64,000 nt of DNA from Streptomyces spectabilis (lineage in GTDB: Bacteria; Actinomycetota; Actinomycetes; Streptomycetales; Streptomycetaceae). The stretch's first letter is position 1, and the number at the start of each line of letters is the position of its first letter. Both the position numbers and the translations under genes were made by a program. The DNA is taken from NCBI RefSeq assembly GCF_008704795.1, contig NZ_CP023690.1:2924501-2988500 (forward strand), in the 5' to 3' direction. The notes beneath the pieces were generated by a model. That model saw only the letters and a list, made by a program, of their open reading frames with translations. It was not told where the DNA came from and did not search any database. Of the stretch, positions 7,651 to 19,217 are shown piece after piece.

Positions 7651-9198
7651 GTGACTGCTCTGACTCTCAGCACCGCCGCCGCGTCCGGCCTGCGTGCCGA
7701 CGCGATCGTCGTCGGTGTCGCGAAGGGCGCCAAGGGCCCGGTCGTGGCCCCTGGCGCCGAGTCCGTGGACAAGGCGTACGACGGCAAGCTCGCGTCCGTC
7801 CTGGAGACCCTCGGCGCCTCGGGCGGCGAGGGTGAGGCGACGAAGCTGCCCGCGCCGTCCGGCTTCAAGGCGCCGGTGATCCTGGCAGTCGGCCTCGGCG
7901 CGGTCCCCGAGAAGGACCAGGCCTACGACGCGGAGGTGCTGCGCCGGGCCGCCGGTGTCGCCGCGCGCGCTCTGGCCGGTTCGAAGAAGGCCGCGTTCGC
8001 GCTGCCCCTGGAGTCCGCCGCCGACGCGGGCGCGATCGCCGAGGGCGCGGTCCTCGGCGCGTACTCCTTCGACGCCTACAAGGACATCGCCGACAGCGCC
8101 AAGGACGCCAAGGCCAAGAAGGGCGCCAAGGACACCAAGGGCCCGCTCGCCGAGGCCGCCCTGCTCGGTGGCAAGCCGCGCGACAAGGCCTACAAGGCCG
8201 CCGTCGAGCGCGCCCTGGCCGTCGCCGAGGAGCTCAACCGCGCCCGCGACCTGATCAACACCCCGCCGAACGACCTCTACCCCGAGGCGTTCGCCGCGGT
8301 CGCCCAGGCCGCCGGCAAGGAGCACGGCATCAAGGTGCAGGTGCTCGACGAGAAGGCGCTCGCCAAGGGCGGCTACGGCGGCATCCTCGGCGTCGGCGCG
8401 GGCTCGGCCGCCCCGCCGCGCCTGGTGAAGCTGTCGTACACCTCGTCCAAGGCGAAGAAGCACCTGGCCTTCGTCGGCAAGGGCATCACGTACGACTCGG
8501 GCGGCATCTCGCTCAAGCCCGCGGGTCACAACGAGACCATGAAGTGCGACATGAGCGGCGCCGCCGCCGTGTTCGCGGCCGTGGTCGCCGCCGCGCGCCT
8601 CGGCCTCGAGGTCAACGTCACCGGCTGGCTGGCCCTCGCCGAGAACATGCCGTCCGGCTCGGCCACCCGCCCGGGCGACGTCCTGCGCATGTACAGCGGC
8701 AAGACGGTGGAGGTCCTGAACACCGACGCCGAGGGCCGCCTCGTCCTCGCCGACGCGCTCACCAAGGCCTCCGAGGACAAGCCCGACGCGATCATCGACG
8801 TGGCGACGCTGACCGGCGCCATGGTCCTGGCCCTGGGCGACCGCACCTTCGGCATCATGGCCAACGACGACGCCTTCCGGACCTCGATCCACGAGATCGC
8901 CGACGAGGTCGGCGAGCCGTCCTGGCCGATGCCGATGCCCGAGCACCTGCGCAAGGGCATGGACTCCCCCACCGCCGACATCGCCAACATGGGCGAGCGC
9001 ATGGGCGGCGGCCTGGTCGCCGGACTGTTCCTGCGGGAGTTCGTGGGCGAGGGCATCACCTGGGCCCACCTGGACATCGCGGGCCCCGCCTTCCACGAGG
9101 GCGCCCCGTACGGCTACACCCCCAAGGGCGGCACCGGCTCCGCCGTCCGCACCCTGGTGCGCCTCGCGGAGCGCACCGCCGCGGGCGACCTCGGCTGA
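7651..9198 (+). CDS. pepA: PepA: leucyl aminopeptidase (M17, cytosol aminopeptidase)
   Basis: 515 aa from a GTG with AGAGGGA about ten bases upstream. The N-terminal ~180 residues form the M17 N-domain and hold a Lys/Asp/Ala-rich insert (KDAKAKKGAKDTKG). The catalytic C-domain shows VGKGITYDSGG with metal-ligand Lys277 and Asp282, KPAGHNETMKCDMSGAAAV, and NTDAEGRLVLADAL with N357-R363, carrying the metal ligands and the bicarbonate-site Arg363. It removes N-terminal residues from peptides, two metals per subunit, normally as a hexamer. A hairpin at 9214-9250 probably ends the transcript before lpd. Confidence 0.96.
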   Translation: MTALTLSTAAASGLRADAIVVGVAKGAKGPVVAPGAESVDKAYDGKLASVLETLGASGGEGEATKLPAPSGFKAPVILAVGLGAVPEKDQAYDAEVLRRAAGVAARALAGSKKAAFALPLESAADAGAIAEGAVLGAYSFDAYKDIADSAKDAKAKKGAKDTKGPLAEAALLGGKPRDKAYKAAVERALAVAEELNRARDLINTPPNDLYPEAFAAVAQAAGKEHGIKVQVLDEKALAKGGYGGILGVGAGSAAPPRLVKLSYTSSKAKKHLAFVGKGITYDSGGISLKPAGHNETMKCDMSGAAAVFAAVVAAARLGLEVNVTGWLALAENMPSGSATRPGDVLRMYSGKTVEVLNTDAEGRLVLADALTKASEDKPDAIIDVATLTGAMVLALGDRTFGIMANDDAFRTSIHEIADEVGEPSWPMPMPEHLRKGMDSPTADIANMGERMGGGLVAGLFLREFVGEGITWAHLDIAGPAFHEGAPYGYTPKGGTGSAVRTLVRLAERTAAGDLG

Positions 9199-9213
9199 GC
9201 CTGACCGACTGAC

Positions 9214-9250
9214 GTACGGCCCCGGGGCGCCCTCGCCCGCGGGGCCGTAC
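9214..9250 (+). terminator. Hairpin terminator after pepA
   Basis: GTACGGCCCC (9214-9223) pairs perfectly with GGGGCCGTAC (9241-9250); the 17-base interior can form a further GGGCG/CGCCC pairing. It starts 16 bases after the pepA stop. There is no strong T tract, as is common in Streptomyces. Confidence 0.6.
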
Positions 9251-9553
9251 TCATCCGCCCTCGCCCGCCCCCCATCCGCGCTCATCCGTGCGGCCGTCCC
9301 GCAGCGGTCATCCCGTACGACGATTTCGCTGTCGATGAAATCCGTATGTTTGTACGCGCTTCTGACCTCTCGCTACGGGCGATCGGCCCGGCCCGGCGTC
9401 CCGCCTGCCGCCGACAAGTGCGAAGATGGGTTCTCGGCAGGACAGGGCCCCCACCACAGGGCCGAAGAAGAGCGGCCGTATACCAGCCGACCGACCGGTC
9501 GTCCCCCGGCAAGAGGGGTCCGGCGCACGGCGCACATGCATGGAGGACGTGAC
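9251..9553 (+). promoter_or_regulatory. lpd upstream region (no gene)
   Basis: About 300 bp without a credible gene. It contains the interrupted inverted repeat GATTTC (9322-9327) / GAAATC (9337-9342) directly followed by TATGTT (9345-9350), a possible -10, giving a leader of roughly 200 bases to the lpd start. I see no further conserved element; the promoter call is tentative. Confidence 0.3.
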
Positions 9554-10942
9554 GTGGCGAACGACGCCAGCACCGTTTTCGACCTAGTGATCCTCGGCGG
9601 CGGTAGCGGCGGTTACGCCGCGGCCCTGCGCGCGTCGCAGCTGGGTCTCGACGTCGCACTGATCGAGAAGAACAAGCTCGGCGGCACCTGCCTGCACAAC
9701 GGCTGCATCCCGACCAAGGCCCTGCTGCACGCCGGCGAGGTCGCCGACTCGGCGCGCGAGGCCGAGCAGTTCGGTGTCAAGGCCACCTTCGACGGCATCG
9801 ACATCAACGCCGTCCACAAGTACAAGGACGACGTCATCGCGGGCCTCTACAAGGGCCTGCAGGGCCTTGTCGCCTCCCGCAAGGTGACGTACATCGAGGG
9901 CGAGGGCCGCGTGTCCTCCCCCACCTCCGTGGACGTGAACGGCCAGCGGATCCAGGGTCGCCACCTCCTCCTGGCGACCGGCTCCGTGCCGAAGTCCCTG
10001 CCGGGCCTGGAGATCGACGGCAACCGCGTCATCTCCTCGGACCACGCGCTGACCCTGGACCGCGTGCCGCAGTCCGCGATCATCCTGGGCGGCGGCGTCA
10101 TCGGCGTCGAGTTCGCCTCGGCGTGGAAGTCCTTCGGCACCGACGTCACGGTCATCGAGGGCCTGAAGCACCTCGTGCCCGCCGAGGACGAGAACAGCTC
10201 CAAGCTCCTCGAGCGCGCCTTCCGCAAGCGCGGGATCAAGTTCAACCTGGGCACCTTCTTCGAGAAGGCCGAGTACACCGAGAACGGCGTGCGGGTCACC
10301 CTCGCCGACGGCAAGACCTTCGAGGCCGAGGTGCTGCTCGTCGCCATCGGCCGCGGCCCGGTCTCCCAGGGCCTCGGGTACGAGGAGCAGGGCGTCGCCA
10401 TGGACCGCGGCTACGTCCTGGTCGACGAGTACATGCGCACGAACGTCCCGACGATCTCGGCCGTCGGCGACCTGGTCCCGACGCTCCAGCTCGCGCACGT
10501 CGGCTTCGCCGAGGGCATCCTGGTGGCGGAGCGCCTGGCCGGTCTGAAGACCGTGCCGATCGACTACGACGGCGTGCCGCGGGTGACGTACTGCCACCCC
10601 GAGGTCGCGTCGGTCGGCATCTCCGAGGCGAAGGCCAAGGAGATCTACGGCGCGGACAAGGTCGTCGCCCTCAAGTACAACCTGGCGGGCAACGGCAAGA
10701 GCAAGATCCTCAAGACCGCGGGCGAGATCAAGCTCGTCCAGGTCAAGGACGGTGCCGTGGTCGGCGTCCACATGGTCGGCGACCGCATGGGTGAGCAGGT
10801 GGGCGAGGCCCAGCTGGTCTACAACTGGGAGGCTCTGCCCGCCGAGGTGGCGCAGCTCATCCACGCCCACCCGACGCAGAACGAGGCGCTCGGCGAGGCC
10901 CACCTCGCCCTCGCCGGCAAGCCCCTGCACTCCCACGACTGA
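9554..10942 (+). CDS. lpd: Lpd: dihydrolipoamide dehydrogenase (E3)
   Basis: 462 aa from GTG 9554, placed by GGAGG at 9542-9546; longer upstream reading is not supported. E3 reoxidises dihydrolipoyl groups on E2 with NAD+. Seen in order: FAD Rossmann motif VILGGGSGGYAAALRASQ near residues 11-28; redox-active disulfide in GGTCLHNGCIPTKALLH (Cys at about 42 and 47); LLLATGSVPK; NAD Rossmann IILGGGVIGVEFASAW; FAD-binding TISAVGDLVPTLQLAH; and the C-terminal catalytic dyad HAHPTQNEALGE. It precedes the E2 gene by 61 bp and should serve pyruvate dehydrogenase, probably shared with other 2-oxoacid complexes. Confidence 0.97.
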   Translation: MANDASTVFDLVILGGGSGGYAAALRASQLGLDVALIEKNKLGGTCLHNGCIPTKALLHAGEVADSAREAEQFGVKATFDGIDINAVHKYKDDVIAGLYKGLQGLVASRKVTYIEGEGRVSSPTSVDVNGQRIQGRHLLLATGSVPKSLPGLEIDGNRVISSDHALTLDRVPQSAIILGGGVIGVEFASAWKSFGTDVTVIEGLKHLVPAEDENSSKLLERAFRKRGIKFNLGTFFEKAEYTENGVRVTLADGKTFEAEVLLVAIGRGPVSQGLGYEEQGVAMDRGYVLVDEYMRTNVPTISAVGDLVPTLQLAHVGFAEGILVAERLAGLKTVPIDYDGVPRVTYCHPEVASVGISEAKAKEIYGADKVVALKYNLAGNGKSKILKTAGEIKLVQVKDGAVVGVHMVGDRMGEQVGEAQLVYNWEALPAEVAQLIHAHPTQNEALGEAHLALAGKPLHSHD

Positions 10943-11003
10943 CCCTCAGTCCACGGGCGCGACCGACCACAGACTTCGTAATTCGTAAGGAGCAACCGAA
11001 ACC

Positions 11004-12785
11004 ATGGCGGTTTCCGTATCCCTTCCGGCGCTCGGCGAGAGCGTCACCGAGGGCACTGTCACCCGTTGGCTGAAGGCCGAAGGCGAGCGCGTCGAGGCCG
11101 ACGAGCCGCTGCTCGAGGTGTCGACCGACAAGGTCGACACCGAGATCCCCTCGCCCGCCTCCGGCATCCTGGCCTCCATCAAGGTCGCTGAGGACGAGAC
11201 CGTCGAGGTCGGCGCCGAGCTGGCCGTCATCGACGACGGCTCCGGCGCCCCGGCCGAGGCCCCGGCCCCCGCGGCCGAGCCCGCCCCGGCCGCCGAGCCC
11301 GCCCCGGCGCCCGCCGCAGAGGCCCCGGCCGCTCCGGCCGAGGCGCCCGCCCCCGCCGAGGCGCCCGCCGCCCCGGCCGGTGGTGCCGCCGAGGGCACCG
11401 ACGTCACGCTGCCCGCGCTCGGTGAGTCCGTCACCGAGGGCACCGTCACCCGCTGGCTGAAGGAGGTCGGCGAGGAGGTCTCGGCCGACGAGCCCCTCCT
11501 CGAGGTCTCCACCGACAAGGTCGACACCGAGATCCCCGCGCCGGTCTCCGGCGTGCTCCTGGAGATCACCGTCGGTGAGGACGAGACCGCCGAGGTCGGC
11601 GCCAAGCTCGCCGTCATCGGCGCCGCCGGTGCCGCCCCCGCGGCCGCTCCGGCCGCCCCCGCCGAGGCCCCGGCCGCCGCTCCGGCCCCGGCCGCCCCGG
11701 CTCCGGCCGCCCCCGCGGCTCCGGCGCAGCCCGCTACCGCCGCCCCGGCCCCGGCCAAGGCCGAGGCGCCCGCCGCTCCGGCTCCGGCCGCTCCGGCCAA
11801 GCCCGCCGCCCCGGCCGCCCCGGCGCCGGTCACCCCGGCCGACGACGGCGCGTACGTCACCCCGCTGGTGCGCAAGCTCGCCGCCGAGAACGGCGTGAAC
11901 CTGGGCGCGGTCAAGGGCTCCGGTGTCGGTGGCCGCATCCGCAAGCAGGACGTGCTCGCCGCCGCCGAGGCCGCGAAGTCCGCCCCGGCTCCGGCCGCCG
12001 CCCCGGCCGCTGCCGCCGCTGCCCCGGCCGCTTCGAAGGCTCCGGCCATCGAGGTGTCCCCGCTGCGCGGCCAGACGGTCAAGATGACCCGCATGCGCAA
12101 GGTCATCGGCGACAACATGATGAAGGCGCTGCACGGCCAGGCCCAGCTCTCCAGCGTGGTCGAGGTCGACATCACCAAGCTGATGAAGCTGCGCGCCAAG
12201 GCCAAGGACTCCTTCGCCGCCCGCGAGGGCGTCAAGCTGTCCCCGATGCCGTTCTTCGTGAAGGCCGCCGCGCAGGCGCTGAAGGCCCACCCGGTCGTCA
12301 ACGCCCGCATCAACGAGGACGAGGGCACCATCACCTACTTCGACTCGGAGAACATCGGCATCGCCGTGGACTCCGAGAAGGGCCTGATGACCCCGGTCAT
12401 CAAGGGTGCCGGTGACCTCAACCTGGCCGGCATCGCCAAGGCGACCGCCGACCTGGCCAACAAGGTCCGCACCAGCAAGATCAGCCCGGACGAGATGTCG
12501 GGCGCGACCTTCACCATCTCCAACACCGGCTCGCGCGGCGCGCTGTTCGACACGATCATCGTGCCGCCGAACCAGGTCGGCATCCTGGGCATCGGTGCCA
12601 CGGTCAAGCGCCCGGTGGTCATCAACCACCCGGACCTCGGCGAGACCATCGCTGTGCGCGACATGACCTACGTGACGCTGTCCTACGACCACCGCCTGGT
12701 GGACGGCGCGGACGCCGCCCGCTACCTGACCACGGTCAAGGCCATCCTGGAGGCCGGCGAGTTCGAGGTCGAGCTCGGCCTGTAA
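11004..12785 (+). CDS. sucB: SucB-type dihydrolipoamide acyltransferase (E2), two lipoyl domains
   Basis: 593 aa, ATG preceded by AAGGAGC. Domain order: lipoyl domain 1 (1-80, target Lys43 in STDKVDTE), Ala/Pro/Glu linker, lipoyl domain 2 (about 130-210, Lys172), a long Ala-Pro linker, an E3-binding domain (about 280-325, [25 protein letters not shown]), and a catalytic domain from about 348 ending with the active-site [14 protein letters not shown] (His563, Asp567). It is usually annotated as the 2-oxoglutarate E2, but in actinobacteria the SucB-type E2 is the acetyltransferase used with AceE. The neighbours lpd and aceE fit that. The two lipoyl modules are near duplicates. It depends on LipB/LipA encoded at 25-27 kb. 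Confidence 0.95.
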   Translation: MAVSVSLPALGESVTEGTVTRWLKAEGERVEADEPLLEVSTDKVDTEIPSPASGILASIKVAEDETVEVGAELAVIDDGSGAPAEAPAPAAEPAPAAEPAPAPAAEAPAAPAEAPAPAEAPAAPAGGAAEGTDVTLPALGESVTEGTVTRWLKEVGEEVSADEPLLEVSTDKVDTEIPAPVSGVLLEITVGEDETAEVGAKLAVIGAAGAAPAAAPAAPAEAPAAAPAPAAPAPAAPAAPAQPATAAPAPAKAEAPAAPAPAAPAKPAAPAAPAPVTPADDGAYVTPLVRKLAAENGVNLGAVKGSGVGGRIRKQDVLAAAEAAKSAPAPAAAPAAAAAAPAASKAPAIEVSPLRGQTVKMTRMRKVIGDNMMKALHGQAQLSSVVEVDITKLMKLRAKAKDSFAAREGVKLSPMPFFVKAAAQALKAHPVVNARINEDEGTITYFDSENIGIAVDSEKGLMTPVIKGAGDLNLAGIAKATADLANKVRTSKISPDEMSGATFTISNTGSRGALFDTIIVPPNQVGILGIGATVKRPVVINHPDLGETIAVRDMTYVTLSYDHRLVDGADAARYLTTVKAILEAGEFEVELGL

Positions 12786-12822
12786 GGCTCTGGAGACGGA
12801 CTGTAAGACTCGTCTCATCGGT

Positions 12823-12864
12823 GGCTGCGCCCCCGTCCGGAGGTTTCCGGACGGGGGCGCAGCC
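12823..12864 (+). terminator. Strong hairpin terminator after the E2 gene
   Basis: A 19-bp perfect stem (12823-12841 with 12846-12864) closed by a GGTT loop starts about 40 bases after the E2 stop. There is no long T tract. It separates lpd-E2 from the GntR gene. Confidence 0.8.
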
Positions 12865-12909
12865 GTATTGTCTAGAGGTCGCCCGCCGCCTCTGCCCGTG
12901 GAGCCCCCC

Positions 12910-13554
12910 ATGACCGCGCCCGTCATTCACTCGCTGCGCGAACAGATTCGCGAGCACATTGTGGAAGGCATCGTCAGCGGTCGCTGGAAGCCGGGCGAGC
13001 GGATCGTGGAGCGGCGCATCGCCGTCGAGCTGGAGGTCAGCCAGACGCCGGTGCGCGAGGCCCTGCGGGAGCTGGAGTCCCTGCGCCTGATCGAGTCCGC
13101 GCCCAACAAGGGCGTGCGCGTGCGCAACCTCTCCGCGGCCGATCTGGAGGAGAGCTACCCCGTCCGGGCGGGCCTGGAGGCCATCGCGGCCGAGCTCGCC
13201 GCCGACGGGCTCGCGGCGGACTGCTCGGCCCTTGAGCCGCACGTCGCCGCCCTGTACGAGGCGGACCGGGCCAAGGACGGCACCGCTCAGGTGCGGCACA
13301 CGGTCGCCTTCCACCGCGAGATGGTGCGCGCCGCGGGCAATTCGGTGCTCCTGCACACCTGGGAAGGGCTCGGCATCGAGGTCTTCACGGCGCTCTCCAT
13401 CCGCTGGCTCGGCACCGTCCAGCAGTCGTACGCGGAGGAGCACGAGGCCCTCGTCCAGGCGTTCCAGCGCCGTGACCCCCGGATCGCGGAGCTCGTGAAG
13501 GCCCATGTCCTCGGCTGCGCGCCCCGGCCTGACGGCGACGCTCATCCCGAGTGA
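12910..13554 (+). CDS. GntR-family (FadR/FCD subfamily) transcriptional regulator
   Basis: 214 aa from ATG 12910. A winged HTH occupies residues ~1-70 (LREQIREHIVEGIVSG; ELEVSQTPVREALRELESLRLI; ESAPNKGVRVR), followed by an all-helical FCD ligand domain with the HTVAFHREMV segment and a late His in SYAEEHEALVQAF, typical metal/ligand residues of the subfamily. In other bacteria FCD members such as PdhR govern pyruvate dehydrogenase; its place between E2 and aceE suggests, but does not prove, the same here. A TATTGT at 12866-12871 could be its -10. The ligand is unknown. Confidence 0.9.
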   Translation: MTAPVIHSLREQIREHIVEGIVSGRWKPGERIVERRIAVELEVSQTPVREALRELESLRLIESAPNKGVRVRNLSAADLEESYPVRAGLEAIAAELAADGLAADCSALEPHVAALYEADRAKDGTAQVRHTVAFHREMVRAAGNSVLLHTWEGLGIEVFTALSIRWLGTVQQSYAEEHEALVQAFQRRDPRIAELVKAHVLGCAPRPDGDAHPE

Positions 13555-13673
13555 GCCGCGCTCACACGTCGCCCCACCTGCGTAGATCCTGCGAATCAAA
13601 GGCACCCGGTGCCCTGCGCCGTGGCACCCTGTGCCTACTTTTGCCCCAAGAGGGAAGTTTTCCGCTCAACGCT

Positions 13674-13703
13674 TTGATCGATCATCGATCGCTGGCTTAC
13701 AGT
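13674..13703 (+). promoter_or_regulatory. aceE promoter with palindromic operator in the spacer
   Basis: TTGATC (13674-13679), an 18-base spacer and TACAGT (13698-13703) form a good sigma-70-type promoter about 130 bases before the aceE ATG. The perfect inverted repeat GATCGAT-C-ATCGATC (13676-13690) overlaps the -35 and fills most of the spacer, an ideal position for a repressor. The rest of the 13555-13831 gap shows no gene. Confidence 0.65.
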
Positions 13704-13831
13704 CGTCGACGGGCTCTCACCGGAGCCCCACGCCCTGTCCTGCCAAAGACCTAGGGCACCCCCGACCCTTTCCGTTAAGGGCCCCCGCCTGACCAGGCAC
13801 GGGAACCCCTCCGACTCAGGAAGGCGGCGTA

Positions 13832-16528
<2,697 letters not shown>

Positions 16529-16546
16529 GCCTTCGGCTCGGTACGA

Positions 16547-16595
16547 GGGGTGCGGGGGCCCTGCCCGGGGTGGGCAGGGCCCCCGCACCCCTTTT
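16547..16595 (+). terminator. Intrinsic terminator after aceE
   Basis: A 20-bp perfect stem (16547-16566 with 16572-16591), a GGGGT loop and TTTT at 16592-16595: one of the few textbook terminators with a T tract in this window. Confidence 0.9.
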
Positions 16596-16614
16596 CGCGC
16601 GGCATGATGGGGGC

Positions 16615-17592
16615 ATGCGTGCTGCCCGGCTTATCAAGATGGTGTTGCTGCTGCAGGCACGGGCCTCGATGACCGCGAGCGAGCTCGCGGCCGAGCTGGA
16701 AGTGTCGGAGCGGACCATCACGCGGGACGCGCAGGCGCTGTCGGAGGCGGGCGTTCCGGTGTATGCGGACCGTGGGCGTGCGGGGGGCTACCGGCTCATC
16801 GGCGGCTACCGGACCCGGCTCACCGGCCTGGCCCGCAGCGAGGCGGAGGCCCTGTTCCTGTCGGGCGTGCCGGGCGCGCTGCGCGAGATGGGCCTGGAGG
16901 ACGCCGCGTCCGCGGCCCGCCTCAAGGTGTCGGCCGCGCTCCTGCCCTCCCTGAGCGACGCCTCGCAGAACGCTTCCCAGCGCTTCCACCTCGACGCCCC
17001 GGGCTGGTTCAAGGAGACCCCGGCCCCCGAGCTGCTGCCCGCCGTGGCCGACGCGGTCTGGGACGACCGCCGCGTCGTCGCCCGCTACCGCCGCCAGGAC
17101 ACCGAGGTGGAGCGGGAGCTCGAACCGTACGGTCTCGTCCTGAAGGCGGGCGTCTGGTACCTGTGCGCCCGCGTCCCGGACACCGGCTCGTTCCGGGTGT
17201 ACCGCATCGACCGCTTCACCGCGGTCTCCTCCGCGGTCTGCGACGACGGCCGCTTCGTACGGGACGAGAAGTTCGACCTGCCGGGCTTCTGGGAGGAGCG
17301 GGCGGCGCAGTTCGCGCGGGCCATCCTGCGGGACGAGGCCGTGCTCAGGCTGTCCCCCGACGGGGCCCGGCAACTGCCGTACGTCACGGACCGCACGGCC
17401 GCACGGGAGGCCCTGGACGGCGCCGAACCCGACGAGCGGGGCCGGGTGACCGTCACCCTGCCCGTCGAGTCCCCCGCCGTCGCGTACACCCAACTGCTCG
17501 CCCTGGGGCCCGATGTGGAGGTCCTGGAGCCGCCGGAGCTGCGCGAGCGGCTCGCGGCCACGGCGTCCCGGATGGCCGAGCTCTACCGGTAG
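16615..17592 (+). CDS. HTH/WYL-domain transcriptional regulator (YafY-like)
   Basis: 325 aa from ATG 16615. The N-terminal winged HTH (LIKMVLLLQARASMTASELA, LEVSERTITRDAQALSEAGVPV, DRGRAGGYRLI) is followed from about residue 130 by a WYL sensor domain (VVARYRRQ, ELEPYGLVLKAGVWYLCAR, YRIDRFTAV) and a C-terminal extension (VAYTQLLALGPDVEVLEPPELRERL). WYL regulators bind nucleotides or single-stranded nucleic acid in some systems; targets here are unknown. The start follows CATGAT-six bases-ATG, a pattern seen repeatedly in the window. It overlaps the convergent SDR gene by 10 bases at the stops. Confidence 0.88.
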   Translation: MRAARLIKMVLLLQARASMTASELAAELEVSERTITRDAQALSEAGVPVYADRGRAGGYRLIGGYRTRLTGLARSEAEALFLSGVPGALREMGLEDAASAARLKVSAALLPSLSDASQNASQRFHLDAPGWFKETPAPELLPAVADAVWDDRRVVARYRRQDTEVERELEPYGLVLKAGVWYLCARVPDTGSFRVYRIDRFTAVSSAVCDDGRFVRDEKFDLPGFWEERAAQFARAILRDEAVLRLSPDGARQLPYVTDRTAAREALDGAEPDERGRVTVTLPVESPAVAYTQLLALGPDVEVLEPPELRERLAATASRMAELYR

Positions 17593-18518
17593 CCGGTCAC
17601 GTCCGCGGTCGGGCTCTCCTGGTCGACCTCCGTGATGTACCGCCAGGCGTCCGGCGCGGAGCCGTCCACGTCCGTGAAGCCGTACTCCTTGGCGAGTCCG
17701 CCGCTGGACAGCGACGCGCCGTTCCACCGCGCCACGTCGGGGTCGGCGGCGAGCGCGGCCAGGGCACGGCCCACGTACGTGGGGGTCTCGGAGATGGCGA
17801 AGTGCGGGTTCTGCTCGGTGCCGTCGAGCCAGTGCTCCTCGGTGACCTTGAAGTACGTGTCGAGCATGGCCTCCGAGCGCAGCCAGCCCGGGCTCAGACA
17901 GACCGCCGTGCAGCCGTACTCCTTGAGCTCCTCGGCGAGCGCGCGGGCCATCCGCAGCGGGGCCGCCTTGGCGAGGTCGTAGTAGTAGGGCTTGCGGTAG
18001 CGCTTGTTGTACTCCTCGGTGCCGTCGGTGACCTCGACGACCAGGCCGCCCTCGTTGCGAATGAGCAGCGGCAGCGCGAAGCGGCTGGTCACGATGTGGG
18101 TCTCGACGCCGAGGCGCAGGATGCGCAGGCCCTTGTCGAGGTCGTGCTCCCACATCTTCTTGTCCCACTCGACGTGGACGTCACCGCCCCAGATGTCGTT
18201 GACGAGGATGTCGAGGCGGTGCTGCTCCGCGTCGATCCGGTCCACGAGCGCGCGGACCTGCTCGGGGTCGAGGTGGTCGGTGGGGACCGCGATGCCGTGG
18301 CCCCCGGCCTCCGTCACAAGGTCCGCCGTCTCCTCGATGGTCTCGCTGCTGCGGCCGACCTCGCTGACGTGCGCGCGGGTCGTGCGTCCGGTCACGTACA
18401 CGGTGGCTCCGGCCCGGCCGAGCTCCACGGCCATGGCGCGCCCGGCCCCGCGCGTGGCCCCGGCGACGAGGGCGATCTTTCCGGACAGGGGTCCCGGGGT
18501 GGTCTGTGCGTTCTCCAT
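17583..18518 (-). CDS. Short-chain dehydrogenase/reductase (SDR)
   Basis: 311 aa starting MENAQTTPGPLSGK; GGAAGG about eight bases upstream supports the ATG. The glycine-rich cofactor motif VAGATRGAGRAMA is near residues 17-29, TGRTTRAHVSE follows strand 2 and suggests NADP(H), and the catalytic YxxxK is in YYYDLAKAA. The segment LVNDIWGGDVHVEW replaces the usual NNAG, typical of a particular SDR group of unknown substrate. It could be a target of the adjacent WYL regulator, but this is only positional. Confidence 0.88.
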   Translation of the reverse strand: MENAQTTPGPLSGKIALVAGATRGAGRAMAVELGRAGATVYVTGRTTRAHVSEVGRSSETIEETADLVTEAGGHGIAVPTDHLDPEQVRALVDRIDAEQHRLDILVNDIWGGDVHVEWDKKMWEHDLDKGLRILRLGVETHIVTSRFALPLLIRNEGGLVVEVTDGTEEYNKRYRKPYYYDLAKAAPLRMARALAEELKEYGCTAVCLSPGWLRSEAMLDTYFKVTEEHWLDGTEQNPHFAISETPTYVGRALAALAADPDVARWNGASLSSGGLAKEYGFTDVDGSAPDAWRYITEVDQESPTADVTGYR

Positions 18519-18651
18519 GCGAGGAGCCTTCCACCGAATGCCGACATCTCCTGTCGGGCTTTCCAGGGGCATGTGCACACATAACGACACAGCCGCATTC
18601 CGGCGCACTCCGCGTGCGCCCCTACCCGGCAGGGCAGATGCTTGTCCCGTG

Positions 18652-19173
18652 ATGGACGAGACGGAGTTCTGGGAGATCGTGGACAGCACCCGGGAGGCCG
18701 CGGACGGCGACCCGGAGGACCACGCCGAGCTGCTGGTCGAGCGGTTGCTGCGGGCCGACCCGGACGCCGTGCTCGACTTCGCGCGGCACTTCGAGGCCCG
18801 CTACAACCGCGCCTACCGCTGGGACCTGTGGGGCGCCGCGTGGGTGCTGCTCGACGGCGTGAGCGACGACGCCTTCGACTACTTCCGGTGCTGGCTCATC
18901 GGGCAGGGCCGCGAGGTCTTCGAGGGCGCCCTGCACGACCCGGACTCCCTCGCCGACCTCCTCGACGGCTTCGACGAGGAGCTCGACGGCGACGGCGAGG
19001 AGCTCGGCTACGCCGCCGACGAGGCGTACGAGCAGCTCACCGGGGTCGTGGCGCCCGACCTGGGCATCGCCCCCGCCCCGCCGGAGCCGGAGGGCACCCC
19101 GATCGACTTCGAGGACGACGCGGTGCTCGCGCAGCGGTACCCCAAGCTGTGGGAGCGGTTCGCGGCCCCCTGA
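18652..19173 (+). CDS. DUF4240 domain-containing protein
   Basis: 173 aa, very acidic, beginning MDETEFWEIVDSTREAADGD. The N-terminal ~125 residues match the DUF4240 pattern as I remember it: FW.II..t, LLRADPDAVLDFARHFEARYNRAYRWDLWGAAWVL, and DAFDYFRCWLIGQGREVFEGAL. The family is cytoplasmic, with no established activity. A GTG three bases before the ATG is an alternative start. It is divergent from the SDR gene with a 133-bp gap. Confidence 0.8.
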   Translation: MDETEFWEIVDSTREAADGDPEDHAELLVERLLRADPDAVLDFARHFEARYNRAYRWDLWGAAWVLLDGVSDDAFDYFRCWLIGQGREVFEGALHDPDSLADLLDGFDEELDGDGEELGYAADEAYEQLTGVVAPDLGIAPAPPEPEGTPIDFEDDAVLAQRYPKLWERFAAP

Positions 19174-19217
19174 GCCGCGCGGCCCCGCCCCTTTCCGTCC
19201 TGCCCCTCCCCGCCCGG

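Noticed and set aside
9199..9553. N-terminal extension of lpd from an in-frame start near 9335
   Set aside because: GGAGG at 9542-9546 places the start at GTG 9554, and the shorter protein has the normal E3 length.
11004..12785. Dedicated 2-oxoglutarate dehydrogenase E2
   Set aside because: The name sucB is kept by convention, but adjacent lpd and aceE and the usual actinobacterial arrangement favour service in pyruvate dehydrogenase.
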